A stretch of DNA of 55,622 nucleotides from Actinomycetes bacterium (GTDB lineage Bacteria; Actinomycetota; Acidimicrobiia; Acidimicrobiales; RAAP-2), in contig JAJYPY010000003.1 of NCBI GenBank assembly GCA_021794995.1, positions 1-55,622 of the forward strand, given 5' to 3'. Position 1 is the stretch's first letter, and every line of letters begins with the position of its first letter. Of this stretch, positions 1-8,299 are shown piece after piece. Made by a program: the position numbers and the translations under genes. The notes under the pieces are model-generated. The model saw only the letters and a list, made by a program, of their open reading frames with translations, was not told the origin of the DNA and did no database searches.

Positions 1-2
1 AG

Positions 3-719
3 CCCGTGCCCGGGAGCGCAGAGACGCCGCGCCGCCCGGCGTCCCGGGAGTCCGGGGAGTCCCGGGAGCTGGCGGCGTCCGGGGCGGCCCGGCCGCCGGC
101 CGCAGATGGCGGGGGAGGGATGTCTCGCGCAAGCGCCGAGCGAGCCGTGTGGGGGGCGCTCCTTGCCGCCGCGATGATCGGGGTGATGTCGGGGGTCTAC
201 GAGTCGTGCTGGACGCTCCTCATGACGCGCCACGGTGCGGCGCAGTGGGAGATCGGGGTGAGCTGGACGCTCTTCGCGCTCCCCTTTGCCCTCCTGTCCC
301 GACCCGCTGGGTGGCTGGCAGACCACTTCGACCGGAGATGGCTGGCGGTCGGGTCCCTCGCATGGTCGGTGGCCTTCCTCGCGACCTATCCGTTCCTGCC
401 GGGTTTCGTCCCCTTGATGGTGCTCGGGATCTGGGAGTCGCTCGGTCTGTCGATCACGCTTCCTGCCTGCCAATCGCTGCTCGGGCAGGGCACGTCGCCA
501 GAGCGCCATGGGCACGCGCAAGGACTGTTCGCCGCGAGCCAGACCGGCACCACCGCGCTGGCCGCGGCGTGCGCCGGCGGCCTCTTCGGCATCGCCCCAT
601 GGGCGCCGTTCGTCGGAGGCGCCGCGTGCTGCGCGCTCGTCGCCACCGTCGTGGTCGTCGTGTGGTGGCACGTCCCCGGGCGCGTGCGGGAGTCCGGGGC
701 GGCGACCGTGTGCGGGTGA
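3..719 (+). CDS. MFS transporter, C-terminal half (5' truncated by window)
   Basis: The reading frame is open to the left edge of the window, so this is the end of a gene that begins outside. An Ala/Gly/Arg-rich stretch resembling the central cytoplasmic loop of an MFS transporter comes first. It is followed by about five or six hydrophobic segments, starting near AVWGALLAAAMIGVMSG. The motif GWLADHFDRRW (G-x-L-aD-r-x-g-r-R/K type) is the MFS loop signature repeated in the second half. It probably exports or imports a small solute across the inner membrane; the substrate cannot be read. It ends 6 bp before an O-methyltransferase gene on the same strand and may be co-transcribed with it. Confidence 0.75.
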   Translation, partial: PVPGSAETPRRPASRESGESRELAASGAARPPAADGGGGMSRASAERAVWGALLAAAMIGVMSGVYESCWTLLMTRHGAAQWEIGVSWTLFALPFALLSRPAGWLADHFDRRWLAVGSLAWSVAFLATYPFLPGFVPLMVLGIWESLGLSITLPACQSLLGQGTSPERHGHAQGLFAASQTGTTALAAACAGGLFGIAPWAPFVGGAACCALVATVVVVVWWHVPGRVRESGAATVCG

Positions 720-725
720 CATCGG

Positions 726-1421
726 ATGGCGAAATCGGCTACGAAGGGCGCCATGGACGACGAACGCTGGAACGCGGTGGACGAATTCATCTCGGGAACC
801 CTCCTCCCGGACGACCCGGTGTACGCGGACGTCCTGCGCGCCGGGGAGGAGGGGGGACTGCCGCCGATCAGCGTCTCCGCGCCGCTCGGCATGCTCCTGC
901 ACGTGCTGGTGCGGGCGCTCGGTGTGCGCCGGGTGCTCGAGGTCGGGACGCTCGCGGGGTACAGCACGATCTGGATGGCCCGTGCCGTCGGGCCCGAAGG
1001 GAAGGTCGTCACGCTCGAGCTCGATCCGCACCACGCCGAGGTGGCACGCGCCAACTTCGCACGCGCCGGCGTCACCGGTACCGTCGAGCTCCGCCTGGGT
1101 CCGGCGGTCGAGTCACTGGCGCGCCTCGACGACGAGGGTGCGGACCCCTTCGATCTCGTCTTCATCGACGCCGATAAGCCGTCGTACCCGGACTACCTGC
1201 GCGCGGCGCTCCGCCTCTCCAGGGTGGGGACGGTCATCGTCGTCGACAACGTCGTGCGTGAGGGACGCGTCCTCGACGCGGACAGCGACGATCCGGCCGT
1301 CGCCGGCACGCGCTCGGTCCTCGAGCAGATCGGTGCCGAGCCGAGGCTCGCGGCGACCGCGCTCCAGACCGTCGGCTCGAAGGGCTACGACGGGTTCGCG
1401 CTCGCGCTCGTCACCGGCTGA
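726..1421 (+). CDS. SAM-dependent O-methyltransferase (caffeoyl-CoA OMT-like)
   Basis: A 231-residue class I methyltransferase of the caffeoyl-CoA/catechol O-methyltransferase family (COG4122 type). The SAM-binding motif I is VLEVGTLAGYST (residues about 75-86), followed by the acidic end of strand 2 in VTLELDPHHAEVA. FDLVFIDADKPSYPDYL (about 142-158) carries the Asp residues that usually bind the metal and the catechol substrate. VDNVVREGRV is the later metal-site region. The length is normal for bacterial members. It is expected to be cytosolic and to methylate a hydroxyl on a small aromatic or related acceptor, which cannot be identified here. An internal ATG ten codons in (MDDERW) is an alternative start. 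The 3' end overlaps the convergent nickel transporter gene by 37 bp. Confidence 0.88.
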   Translation: MAKSATKGAMDDERWNAVDEFISGTLLPDDPVYADVLRAGEEGGLPPISVSAPLGMLLHVLVRALGVRRVLEVGTLAGYSTIWMARAVGPEGKVVTLELDPHHAEVARANFARAGVTGTVELRLGPAVESLARLDDEGADPFDLVFIDADKPSYPDYLRAALRLSRVGTVIVVDNVVREGRVLDADSDDPAVAGTRSVLEQIGAEPRLAATALQTVGSKGYDGFALALVTG

Positions 1422-2578
1422 TCGGCCAGGCAGACGGAGATCGCAGGACCGGCGGGGACCGCCGCGCCGGCGAGCAGCTCGTCGGGGGCGGTCGACCTCG
1501 TATTCCAGCGATCTTCGATCCGGCCGAAGCGCCAGATGGCCAGCGCCACGACCCAGGTGACGATGAACAGCGCGGCGATCGCAATCCCGGCGGTGTTGAT
1601 GTTCACACCGTCCAGCGCCTGCCAGACGCTTCCGTGCAGCCGCAGCTCGGTGGCCATGAGACCGAGCAGCTCGATCGTCCCGATGAGGAGCGCGACCACC
1701 ACCGAGAGCGTCGTGATGACGAGGTTGTAGTACACCTTGCGAACCGGGCGGGAGAACGCCCAGCCGTAGGCGAAGTTCATGAAGCACCCGTCGAGCGTGT
1801 CGAAGAGCGTCATCCCTCCGGCGAAGAGGAGAGGGAGCGACAGCACCGCCCAGAAGGGGAGTCCGCTCGCCACCGCGGTGCCCGACACGACGAGCAGCGC
1901 GACCTCGGTGGCCGTGTCGAACCCGAGTCCGAAGAGCACCCCGATCGGGTACATCTTCCAGGGGGCGTCGATGCGGCGAGCGAGCGGTCCGAAGAAACGG
2001 TTCATGAGGCCGCGCTGGTCCAGCTGCCGCTCGAGCTCCGCCTCGTCGTAGCGACCGCGCCGCATGTCGGCGAACACGCGCGCGAGCGAGACGAGGATCA
2101 CGATGTTGAGCGCGGCGATCAGGTACAAGAACGCGCCCGAGACGCCCGTGCCGACGATCATGGTCACGCGGTGCAGGGCCGACGCGGGTTGGCGCACCTG
2201 GGCGTCGAGGACGCGCACACCCAAGCCGAGCCCGACTGCCAGGATGAAGACGATCGTGGAGTGTCCGAGGGCGAAGAAGAAGCCGACCGACAGCGGTCGC
2301 TGTCCGCGTCCCATGAGGGCGCGCGTCGTGTTGTCGATCGCCGAGATGTGATCGGCGTCGAAGGCGTGGCGCATTCCCAGGGTGAGCGCGAGGAGGCCGG
2401 TCCCGATCCCGAAGACCTCGGTCCGGCTGAGGCGGTAGTGGTGTGGCGTCGCGGCGAGAAGGAGGGCCGAGCCCGTGGCGAGCAGCGCAACGACGCAGAG
2501 GGCCATCGCGCCGAGTTTCAGGCGCTCGGCGGAGGTGAGGGACGACAGCGAGGCACGGAGTCGCTGCACGTTGCGCAT
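1385..2578 (-). CDS. NicT/HoxN-family nickel-cobalt transporter
   Basis: A 397-residue inner-membrane permease of the NiCoT family, importing Ni2+ and/or Co2+. The family signature is clear: GMRHAFDADHISAIDNTTR (H-x4-D-H in TM2) and, later, LGFDTATEVALL; GHSTIVF and FAGGMTLFDTLDG are further conserved TM motifs. About eight hydrophobic segments are visible. A large cytoplasmic loop (ARVFADMRRGRYDEAELERQL) lies between the two halves, as usual. I place the start at the ATG at 2578 (MRNVQRL). The frame stays open upstream, but that extension would read through the regulatory palindrome and into the divergent gene. The gene is divergent from a Fur-family regulator, which suggests metal-responsive control. 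Nickel use fits the LarA-like protein elsewhere in the window, but that link is inference. Confidence 0.92.
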   Translation of the reverse strand: MRNVQRLRASLSSLTSAERLKLGAMALCVVALLATGSALLLAATPHHYRLSRTEVFGIGTGLLALTLGMRHAFDADHISAIDNTTRALMGRGQRPLSVGFFFALGHSTIVFILAVGLGLGVRVLDAQVRQPASALHRVTMIVGTGVSGAFLYLIAALNIVILVSLARVFADMRRGRYDEAELERQLDQRGLMNRFFGPLARRIDAPWKMYPIGVLFGLGFDTATEVALLVVSGTAVASGLPFWAVLSLPLLFAGGMTLFDTLDGCFMNFAYGWAFSRPVRKVYYNLVITTLSVVVALLIGTIELLGLMATELRLHGSVWQALDGVNINTAGIAIAALFIVTWVVALAIWRFGRIEDRWNTRSTAPDELLAGAAVPAGPAISVCLADQPVTSASANPS

Positions 2579-2589
2579 ATTAGCGAAGA

Positions 2590-2602
2590 GCGAATGATTC
2601 GC
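2590..2602. promoter_or_regulatory. palindromic operator candidate between nicT-type gene and Fur-family gene
   Basis: GCGAATGATTCGC is a perfect 13-bp dyad (GCGAAT-G-ATTCGC). It lies 12 bp upstream of the transporter ATG and 59 bp upstream of the Fur-family gene. A second, imperfect dyad with CGC/GCG ends sits at 2574-2585, over the transporter start codon. AT-rich dyads are typical Fur-family sites. I infer that the adjacent regulator binds here and controls both genes. Confidence 0.5.
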
Positions 2603-2660
2603 AACAGAGGGGCGACGCTGGTGCCGCCGGGCCCGCCAGGTCCCGTCTACCCTTGAGGAC

Positions 2661-3146
2661 ATGACCAGCCCGGTCGCCATGGGTCCACGGGCACCCTCCT
2701 CGGTCGACGAGGTGCTCGCGCTCCTGCGGGCGGGCGGCGGACGGGCGACGGCGTCGCGGCGGGTGCTGCTCGAGGTGCTCTTCGAGTCCGGCGACCACCG
2801 CTCCGTCGAGGACCTGACGGCGGCGGTGCAGGCGCGGGCGCCCGACGTCCATCTCTCCACGATCTACCGGAACCTCGAGGAGCTCGAGCGGCTCGGTGTC
2901 CTCGTCCACACCCACCTCGGCCACGGCCCGGCGACGTACCAGCTCGCGTCGAGCGCTCACTCACACCTCGTGTGCGAGCGCTGCGGTCGCAGGTTCGAAG
3001 CGCCAGAAGAGCTCTTCGCCGGCCTTGCCGCGGAGGCGTCTCGGCGCTACGGGTTCACCATCGATCCGCACCATTTTTCCGTCCTCGGCCGCTGCGCCAG
3101 CTGCGCCCGATCGACGAGAACGGCGACCACGACCAAAGGGAGGTAA
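2661..3146 (+). CDS. Fur-family metalloregulator (nickel-type by context)
   Basis: A 161-residue Fur-family repressor. The winged-helix DNA-binding domain holds VHLSTIYRNLEELERLG (about 67-83). The metal-binding and dimerisation part starts at HSHLVCERCGRRFEAPEELF (first CxxC), and a second CxxC (RCASC) lies near the C-terminus, so the structural zinc site is intact. PHHFSV supplies further His ligands. Divergent transcription from a nickel/cobalt transporter, with a dyad between them, suggests a Nur-like nickel sensor. Zur or a general Fur role cannot be excluded from sequence alone. The next gene starts 5 bp after the stop. Confidence 0.88.
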   Translation: MTSPVAMGPRAPSSVDEVLALLRAGGGRATASRRVLLEVLFESGDHRSVEDLTAAVQARAPDVHLSTIYRNLEELERLGVLVHTHLGHGPATYQLASSAHSHLVCERCGRRFEAPEELFAGLAAEASRRYGFTIDPHHFSVLGRCASCARSTRTATTTKGR

Positions 3147-3151
3147 GACGG

Positions 3152-3637
3152 GTGGGCAGGCTGTACCTGACCCTCATCGGACTGACGCTCGTCTTCGCGT
3201 GCTCGATGTCGTTCGCGACGCTCGGCGTCTACACGGACACGTGGTGGCCCGCCGCGGTCGCAGGAGGCACCTTCGTGATCTTCGCCGCCGTCGCGGGAGC
3301 AGCGATTCCCCGTGCGCTTCGCTCGCTCACCGGGGGATATCGCCGCACCGCGCGGGCGGCTGTCGTGATGTGCAGCTCGTGGTGGGGTCTCCTGTTCTTC
3401 GTCATGGCGATGATCAGCTGGGCGCTCGGGAAGCGGGTCGTCGGTCCGAACAACGCGTATCTCACCCTCGGGCTCCTCGTCTTTCTCGGACTCGCAGGGG
3501 CGGGCATCCAAGGCGTCGTCGCCATGACCGCGTGGTTCGTGCACGTGCGGAACCAGGCGATCGTGGTGCCCGCGCGGCTCGAGGCGCACGAGCACGGGTC
3601 GTCTGCGGGGCATCGGGCACCGCTGTCCGAGGCGTAG
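3152..3637 (+). CDS. small four-TM membrane protein, function unknown
   Basis: I do not recognise a named family. The protein has 161 residues and four hydrophobic segments: about 4-24, 31-50, 72-93 and 108-130. The tail is short, His/Glu-rich and probably cytoplasmic. The start is the GTG at 3152, preceded by AAAGGGAGG at 3136-3144, a strong ribosome binding site that lies inside the end of the Fur-family gene. The two genes are 5 bp apart and almost certainly one transcript, so it may share metal-responsive expression. No metal-binding motif is obvious in the membrane segments. Confidence 0.65.
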   Translation: MGRLYLTLIGLTLVFACSMSFATLGVYTDTWWPAAVAGGTFVIFAAVAGAAIPRALRSLTGGYRRTARAAVVMCSSWWGLLFFVMAMISWALGKRVVGPNNAYLTLGLLVFLGLAGAGIQGVVAMTAWFVHVRNQAIVVPARLEAHEHGSSAGHRAPLSEA

Positions 3638-3682
3638 CGGCGCTCCATGCGTGCAGCAGCGGTCGCCCCGTGCCCTGCGGAC

Positions 3683-3877
3683 TCAGGGCCTCTGGCAGAA
3701 CAGGTGCCATCCGGCGCCGCCCCATGCCGCCAGAGCGAGCGCTCGCCCCGCCCACGACCCGAGGAACGCCCGCACCACCGACGCGAGGTTCGGGAGGGGG
3801 CGCACCACCGCCGTCACGGCGATCCACAGCGCCCACGCGCCTCCGATGACGGACCAGACGACGGCGCCCATGCTCAT
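3683..3877 (-). CDS. small membrane protein (64 aa), function unknown
   Basis: A 64-residue protein starting MSMGAVVWSVIGGAWALWIA, with two hydrophobic segments (about 5-22 and 45-60). Its ATG overlaps the stop of the upstream minus-strand membrane protein gene in the arrangement ATGA, which argues that it is translated and coupled to that gene. No family is recognised. It lies between convergent genes. Confidence 0.5.
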   Translation of the reverse strand: MSMGAVVWSVIGGAWALWIAVTAVVRPLPNLASVVRAFLGSWAGRALALAAWGGAGWHLFCQRP

Positions 3878-4449
3878 CGCGAGCCCTCCCCTGCATCGCT
3901 CCTTCGACCGGCGGCCCGCCCGGATCCGCGGCGCACAGGGACCTGCGCGTCCCACAGCGGTCGCCGCCACCCCAGGGCGAGGTAGCCGCCGAGCAGGAGC
4001 CACCCCGCGAACACGACGCCGCGTCCCCACTCGTGGCGCGTGACGTCCCCGAACAGCCGGCTCAACGTCGGCAGCGCGTGGAGCTGGAGGGCGAAACTGT
4101 AGAGATCCCAGCCGATCGTCGACGCGATCAACGCGACCCACACCGCCGCGCCGAGGGCAGTCGTCCGCGTCGCGCGACCGACCGGACGGCCGCTGAGCGC
4201 GGCGGACAGGGCTTCGGCGCCGTGACGCACCCAGGCGCTGCTTGCCTGCCGCTGGCGGTTCCGGCCACCCAGCGCGGCGATGATCAGCACTGCCGCGATC
4301 GTCGCCCCCACGCTCCAGCGCGCTCCGGCCGCGGTGCGCGGGAGCGTCCCCTCCCATGCGCAGAGGCCCGCAGCGACGAGGACGGCCACGAGCCGGGGGA
4401 GCGGCCAGAGTCCCCACCATGCGAGCCGCCCCGTGTGCTCCGATCGCAC
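3874..4449 (-). CDS. integral membrane protein, function unknown
   Basis: A 191-residue protein with about four hydrophobic segments (roughly 18-35, 47-62, 97-115 and 144-160) and basic loops. No enzyme motif is visible and no family is recognised. The downstream 64-codon gene overlaps it by 4 bp, so the pair probably works together. It is divergent from the KdpD-like gene, with only 70 bp between the two starts; that short space must hold both promoters. Confidence 0.6.
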   Translation of the reverse strand: MRSEHTGRLAWWGLWPLPRLVAVLVAAGLCAWEGTLPRTAAGARWSVGATIAAVLIIAALGGRNRQRQASSAWVRHGAEALSAALSGRPVGRATRTTALGAAVWVALIASTIGWDLYSFALQLHALPTLSRLFGDVTRHEWGRGVVFAGWLLLGGYLALGWRRPLWDAQVPVRRGSGRAAGRRSDAGEGSR

Positions 4450-4519
4450 CCGAGGAGCCTACGCGGACCGCGCGGCGACGTGCCGTGCGCCGCTCTGCGC
4501 TCCTGCGATCCGGCACAAT

Positions 4520-5725
4520 GTGCCGGTGGGCGACGCGGCGCGGGTCGACGACGAGTCGGCACAAGCCGTCCGTCCGGCCGGTCGTTTCCGCATCTACATC
4601 GGCTCCGCTGCGGGCGTCGGAAAGACGTGTGCCATGCTCGACGAGGGCTGGCGTCGCCATGAGCGCGGTGCCGACGTCGTGATCGGCTTCGTCGAGACCC
4701 ATGGACGTCCGAGGACCGCCGCGCTCCTGCGCGAGCTCGAGGTCGTCCCCCGAAAGCAGGTGCGCTACCGCGGGACGACGTTCTTCGAGATGGACCTCGA
4801 GGCCGTGCTCGCCCGGCGACCCGAGGTGGCGCTCGTCGATGAGCTCGCGCACACCAACGTGCCGGGGTCCGGGCCCCACGAGAAGCGCTGGGAGGACGTG
4901 CTCGAACTGCGCGACGCGGGGATCGCCATCATCAGCACGGTCAACATCCAGCACCTCGAGAGCGTGGCGGACGCCGTGGAAATGATCACGGGCGCCAAGA
5001 TCCGCGAGCGTGTCCCGGACTGGGTGGTACGCAGCGCAGACCAGCTCGAGCTCATCGACTCCTCGCCCGAGCAGCTGCGACGCCGCATGCTCCACGGCAA
5101 CATTTACCCTGCGGACAAGGTGCCGACCGCGTTGCAGGGCTTCTTCCGTACGGAAAACCTCGTCGCCCTGCGCGAGCTGGCCCTCCGATTCGTCGCCGAC
5201 GAGACCGAAGAGGAGCTCCTGCGGTTCTTGGAGAGCCACCACCCCTCGAAGGTGTGGGACACGACCGAGCGGATCCTCGTGGCGATCACGACCGCGCCGG
5301 GGAGCGACAGCGTGGTGCGGCGTGCCGCACGGATGGCACAGCGGGCGAAGGGCGAGCTCATCGTCCTTCACGTCCGAGACGACGACCCGGAAGGGGCGTC
5401 GGAGTCACGCGAACTGGCGGCGCTCCGCGCCTTGTGCAGCGACGTCGGAGGCAGATGGATCGAAGTGCGTGGGGAGGACCCGGCGAGCACCGTGGTCTCC
5501 GTTGCCGCGGACCACCAGGTGACCCAGATCGTCGTTGGAGCGACCCAGCGGAGCCGCTGGGACGAGTTCACCCGCGGTTCGGTGGTGCGCAAGATCCTTC
5601 GGGTCGCTGCCGAGCGCGGCATCGACGTGCACGTCATCGCACGGCGCGAAGTGCGGGAAACTGGGGCGGGCGGGGAGCGGACCGTCGGCACCGGCGAACG
5701 ACAGGAGGACACCGATGGCCACTGA
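4520..5725 (+). CDS. KdpD-like sensor/Usp protein lacking histidine kinase
   Basis: About 401 residues. The first ~215 are the KdpD N-terminal sensor domain: Walker A GSAAGVGKT followed by an AMLDEG helix, FVETHGRP, the Walker B-like region VALVDELAHTNVPGSG, and ISTVNIQHLESV. A universal stress protein (Usp) domain follows (about 250-370; VGATQRSRWDEFTRGSV is its nucleotide-binding region). The protein stops there: the four TM segments, GAF and histidine kinase domains of full KdpD are absent, and no kdpFABC or kdpE is in the window. Short KdpD proteins are known in some cyanobacteria and Deinococcus. The start is uncertain (GTG 4520 or GTG 4526). The stop codon lies 11 bp inside the next gene, so the two may be coupled. 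It may sense K+ or ATP/c-di-AMP, by analogy with KdpD. Confidence 0.85.
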   Translation: MPVGDAARVDDESAQAVRPAGRFRIYIGSAAGVGKTCAMLDEGWRRHERGADVVIGFVETHGRPRTAALLRELEVVPRKQVRYRGTTFFEMDLEAVLARRPEVALVDELAHTNVPGSGPHEKRWEDVLELRDAGIAIISTVNIQHLESVADAVEMITGAKIRERVPDWVVRSADQLELIDSSPEQLRRRMLHGNIYPADKVPTALQGFFRTENLVALRELALRFVADETEEELLRFLESHHPSKVWDTTERILVAITTAPGSDSVVRRAARMAQRAKGELIVLHVRDDDPEGASESRELAALRALCSDVGGRWIEVRGEDPASTVVSVAADHQVTQIVVGATQRSRWDEFTRGSVVRKILRVAAERGIDVHVIARREVRETGAGGERTVGTGERQEDTDGH

Positions 5726-6944
5726 GATGGCGGGGACGCCGGAGGCCGACCCCGAGCACACGCGGGTCGACGAGCTCGTGGACGACCTCCTGCGCGCGTT
5801 CCCCCCCCGGGAGACCGACCCGGCGACGTTCCTGGCCGCGCAGTTCGACCGGGGCCTCGCCTGGGTGCACTACCCCGAAGGACGCGGTGGGCTCGGCCTC
5901 TCTCCTACGCTGCATCAGCGGGTGGTGAGCAGGCTCCGTGACGTGGGGGCGCCCACGGCTGCCATGCGCAACGTGATCGGGTACGGCATGGTGGCGCCGA
6001 CGCTGGTCGCCCACGGGACCGAGGCACAAAAGGACCGCTACCTTCGGCCGCTCTTTACGTGCGAGGAGATCTGGTGCCAGCTCTTCAGCGAGCCGGGCGC
6101 CGGCTCGGACGTCGCGAGCCTCGCCACGCGAGCCGAGCGCGATGGCGACGAGTGGGTGCTGAACGGGCAGAAGGTCTGGACGACCGTCGCGCACCTCTCG
6201 AGCTTCGGGTTGCTCCTCGCGCGGACCGATCCGGACGTTCCGAAGCACGCCGGCATCACGGCCTTTCTCGTCGACATGCACGCGCCGGGCGTCGAGGTCC
6301 GCCCCCTCTACCAGATCACCGGCGAAGCGGAGTTCAACGAGGTGTTCTTCACCGACACGCGGGTGCCGGACTCGGACCGCCTGGGGGGTGTCGGGGAGGG
6401 CTGGGGCGTGGCGCTCACGACCCTCATGAACGAGCGGGTCGCCATCGGCGGCAACGTCGCGCAGCGAGGGGCCGGGCCCATCGCCGAGGTCCTGCGACTC
6501 TGGCGGGAGCGGTGGAGCGACGACCGCTCCGCGCATGCGCTGGCGCTGCGGGACCGGGTCGTCCAGCGTTGGATCTCCCACGAGGTCCTCCGCCTCACGA
6601 ACCTGCGAGCCGTGCAGAACCGCCAAAAGGGGACGCCCGGACCCGAAGGGTCGGTCGCCAAACTTGCCTACGCCGAAGAGAACAAGCGCACCTACGAGCT
6701 GTGCGTGGACCTGATGGGGGCCGACGGGCTCCTCTATCCCTCCGACTACCCGAGGCTCCGACCCACCGAGCTCACCTTCACGTCGCTCGACGCGCGACGG
6801 ATGTTCCTCCGTGCGCGCGCCAATTCCATCGAGGGCGGCACGTCCGAGGTCATGCGCAACATCCTCGGCGAGCGGGTCCTCGGGTTGCCTGGCGACGCGC
6901 GGACCGACCGCGACCGCCCATGGAAGGACGTGCCGCGCAGCTGA
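5715..6944 (+). CDS. acyl-CoA dehydrogenase family protein
   Basis: A 409-residue flavoenzyme expected to oxidise an acyl-CoA to the 2,3-enoyl-CoA. The N-terminal helical domain is followed by the FAD/substrate middle domain (WCQLFSEPGAGSDVASL, then NGQKVWTTVAH). The C-terminal helical domain ends in NSIEGGTSEVMRNILGERVL, the usual actinobacterial FadE ending. The ATG at 5715 is preceded by AGGAGG at 5703-5708 and lies inside the end of the KdpD-like gene. The acyl substrate cannot be predicted; a steroid side-chain or branched-acyl role is as likely as plain beta-oxidation. A convergent dienelactone hydrolase gene follows. Confidence 0.92.
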   Translation: MATEMAGTPEADPEHTRVDELVDDLLRAFPPRETDPATFLAAQFDRGLAWVHYPEGRGGLGLSPTLHQRVVSRLRDVGAPTAAMRNVIGYGMVAPTLVAHGTEAQKDRYLRPLFTCEEIWCQLFSEPGAGSDVASLATRAERDGDEWVLNGQKVWTTVAHLSSFGLLLARTDPDVPKHAGITAFLVDMHAPGVEVRPLYQITGEAEFNEVFFTDTRVPDSDRLGGVGEGWGVALTTLMNERVAIGGNVAQRGAGPIAEVLRLWRERWSDDRSAHALALRDRVVQRWISHEVLRLTNLRAVQNRQKGTPGPEGSVAKLAYAEENKRTYELCVDLMGADGLLYPSDYPRLRPTELTFTSLDARRMFLRARANSIEGGTSEVMRNILGERVLGLPGDARTDRDRPWKDVPRS

Positions 6945-6980
6945 CGCGCTGCAGGCGTCGTGCCGCGCGCGGCCCGGGGA

Positions 6981-7730
6981 TCAGCCGGCCGGCGCCTGCC
7001 CCCCGATGTGGGCGTCGAGCCACCCGAGGGCGCGGCTCCAGGCGTCCCGGGCCGCGTCGGGCGCATACGACCCCGGGCGCTCGTCGCAGTGGAACCCGTG
7101 CCCGGCGTCGGGATAGCGCACGATCTCGGTGTCGATCGGCACGGCGGCGGTGGCCTGGCGCAGACGTTCGACGTCGGCGACCGGGATGCTCTGATCGGTA
7201 TCGCCGTAGAGCCCCAGCCACGGGGTGGCGAGCGACGGCGCGAGGTCGATGAGGGAGGGAAGGCCGAAGCGGCCCGCGGCGACGCCGCCGCCGTAGAACG
7301 TCACCGAGGCCCCGATCGGCCGCAACGTCGCGGCGTAGAACGCCACCGTGCCGCCCATGCAGAATCCGACGATCGCCGTCTTGTCGGGAGCGAAGCCCGA
7401 CGACTCCACGTCGGCGAAGGTCGCGAGCAGGTCGGTCGTGAGACCCTCGGCGGTGAGGGTCTGCATGACCGGCATCGCCTTGTCGAGCTCGTCGTAGCCG
7501 ATGACCGGCGAGCCCTCGCGGTGGAAGAGGGAGGGCGCGATCGCGTGCCATCCCACCCGGGCGAGCCGGTGCGTGACGTCCTGGATGTGCGGCGTGACCC
7601 CGAAGGCTTCCTGGACGACCACGACGGCGCCCTTTGGCGTGCCTCGTGGGATTGCCACGTGCACGGGCATCGGACCGTCATCGGTCGTGATCGAGGCCTC
7701 GGTGGCGGTCACCTGAGCTGTGGTGGTCAA
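6981..7730 (-). CDS. dienelactone hydrolase family protein
   Basis: A 249-residue alpha/beta hydrolase with the DLH triad: Cys124 in VGFCMGGTVAF, Asp177 in GLYGDTDQS and His211 in PDAGHGFHC. A conserved Glu lies in VVVVQEAFGV. The family opens dienelactones in chlorocatechol breakdown, but many members are esterases of unknown use. I chose the TTG at 7730 because GAGGAGG stands four bases before it and the preceding sequence has no domain homology. It is expected to be cytosolic. It lies between the convergent acyl-CoA dehydrogenase gene and the STAS gene on the same strand. Confidence 0.88.
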   Translation of the reverse strand: MTTTAQVTATEASITTDDGPMPVHVAIPRGTPKGAVVVVQEAFGVTPHIQDVTHRLARVGWHAIAPSLFHREGSPVIGYDELDKAMPVMQTLTAEGLTTDLLATFADVESSGFAPDKTAIVGFCMGGTVAFYAATLRPIGASVTFYGGGVAAGRFGLPSLIDLAPSLATPWLGLYGDTDQSIPVADVERLRQATAAVPIDTEIVRYPDAGHGFHCDERPGSYAPDAARDAWSRALGWLDAHIGGQAPAG

Positions 7731-7777
7731 CGTTCCTCCTCGGTCGGTCGACGCCACGATACCGACAACGGCTGCGG

Positions 7778-8116
7778 TCAGTCGACGCGTGCCCCGTCTG
7801 CACCGAGCGCCGCGGCAACACCGCCGCACGCGCCCACGACACGGAGGCGGCCGCCCCGCGCGGCGACGTAGTGGCGGAGGCCCGTGAGCACCTTGGCGCC
7901 CGTTGTGTCGATGCCCGACAGGTCGGTCAGGTCCAAAAGGACGCGGTGGCATGGCGTGCTGCCGAGTCGGTCGAACTGCGCTTCGAGCACCGCGACCGAT
8001 GCCGCGCGGAGCTCGCCGCGCAAGGTGAGGGTGCAGGTCGTGCCGTCATGGCACAAGGAGACGGAGAGCTCCGGCTCGTCCTCGAGCTGGGGCCGGTTGA
8101 GCGCCTCGACCGACAT
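7778..8116 (-). CDS. STAS-domain protein (anti-anti-sigma factor type)
   Basis: A 112-residue single STAS domain. The segment LSGIDTTGAKVL matches the SpoIIAA loop D-S-S-G, where the regulatory serine is phosphorylated; here the position is threonine (DTTG), which could still be phosphorylated. No partner kinase (SpoIIAB/RsbW) or sigma factor is nearby, so it is an orphan. A purine-rich ribosome site (AAGGAGAGGAG) precedes the ATG at 8116. Confidence 0.85.
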   Translation of the reverse strand: MSVEALNRPQLEDEPELSVSLCHDGTTCTLTLRGELRAASVAVLEAQFDRLGSTPCHRVLLDLTDLSGIDTTGAKVLTGLRHYVAARGGRLRVVGACGGVAAALGADGARVD

Positions 8117-8299
8117 GCGTCACTCCTCTCCTTCGTTTGCGATCGACCGCCGTCGGGCAGCCCCCGTCTCGTACCCCCCGCATCTCGCCGAGAATCGTGC
8201 GCCGACGGTTGGCCGCGTGCGCGCGGCGGGTACCACACACACGGGCGCGTCCGAAAGGCGCGCGGCGGACGCACGTACATCGAGCAGGGAGGAGCCCAC

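Noticed and set aside
2579-2860. The upstream extension of the nickel transporter frame to 2860
   Set aside because: It is Arg/Ser-rich, antisense to the Fur-family gene and would cross the operator; the family homology starts just after the ATG at 2578.
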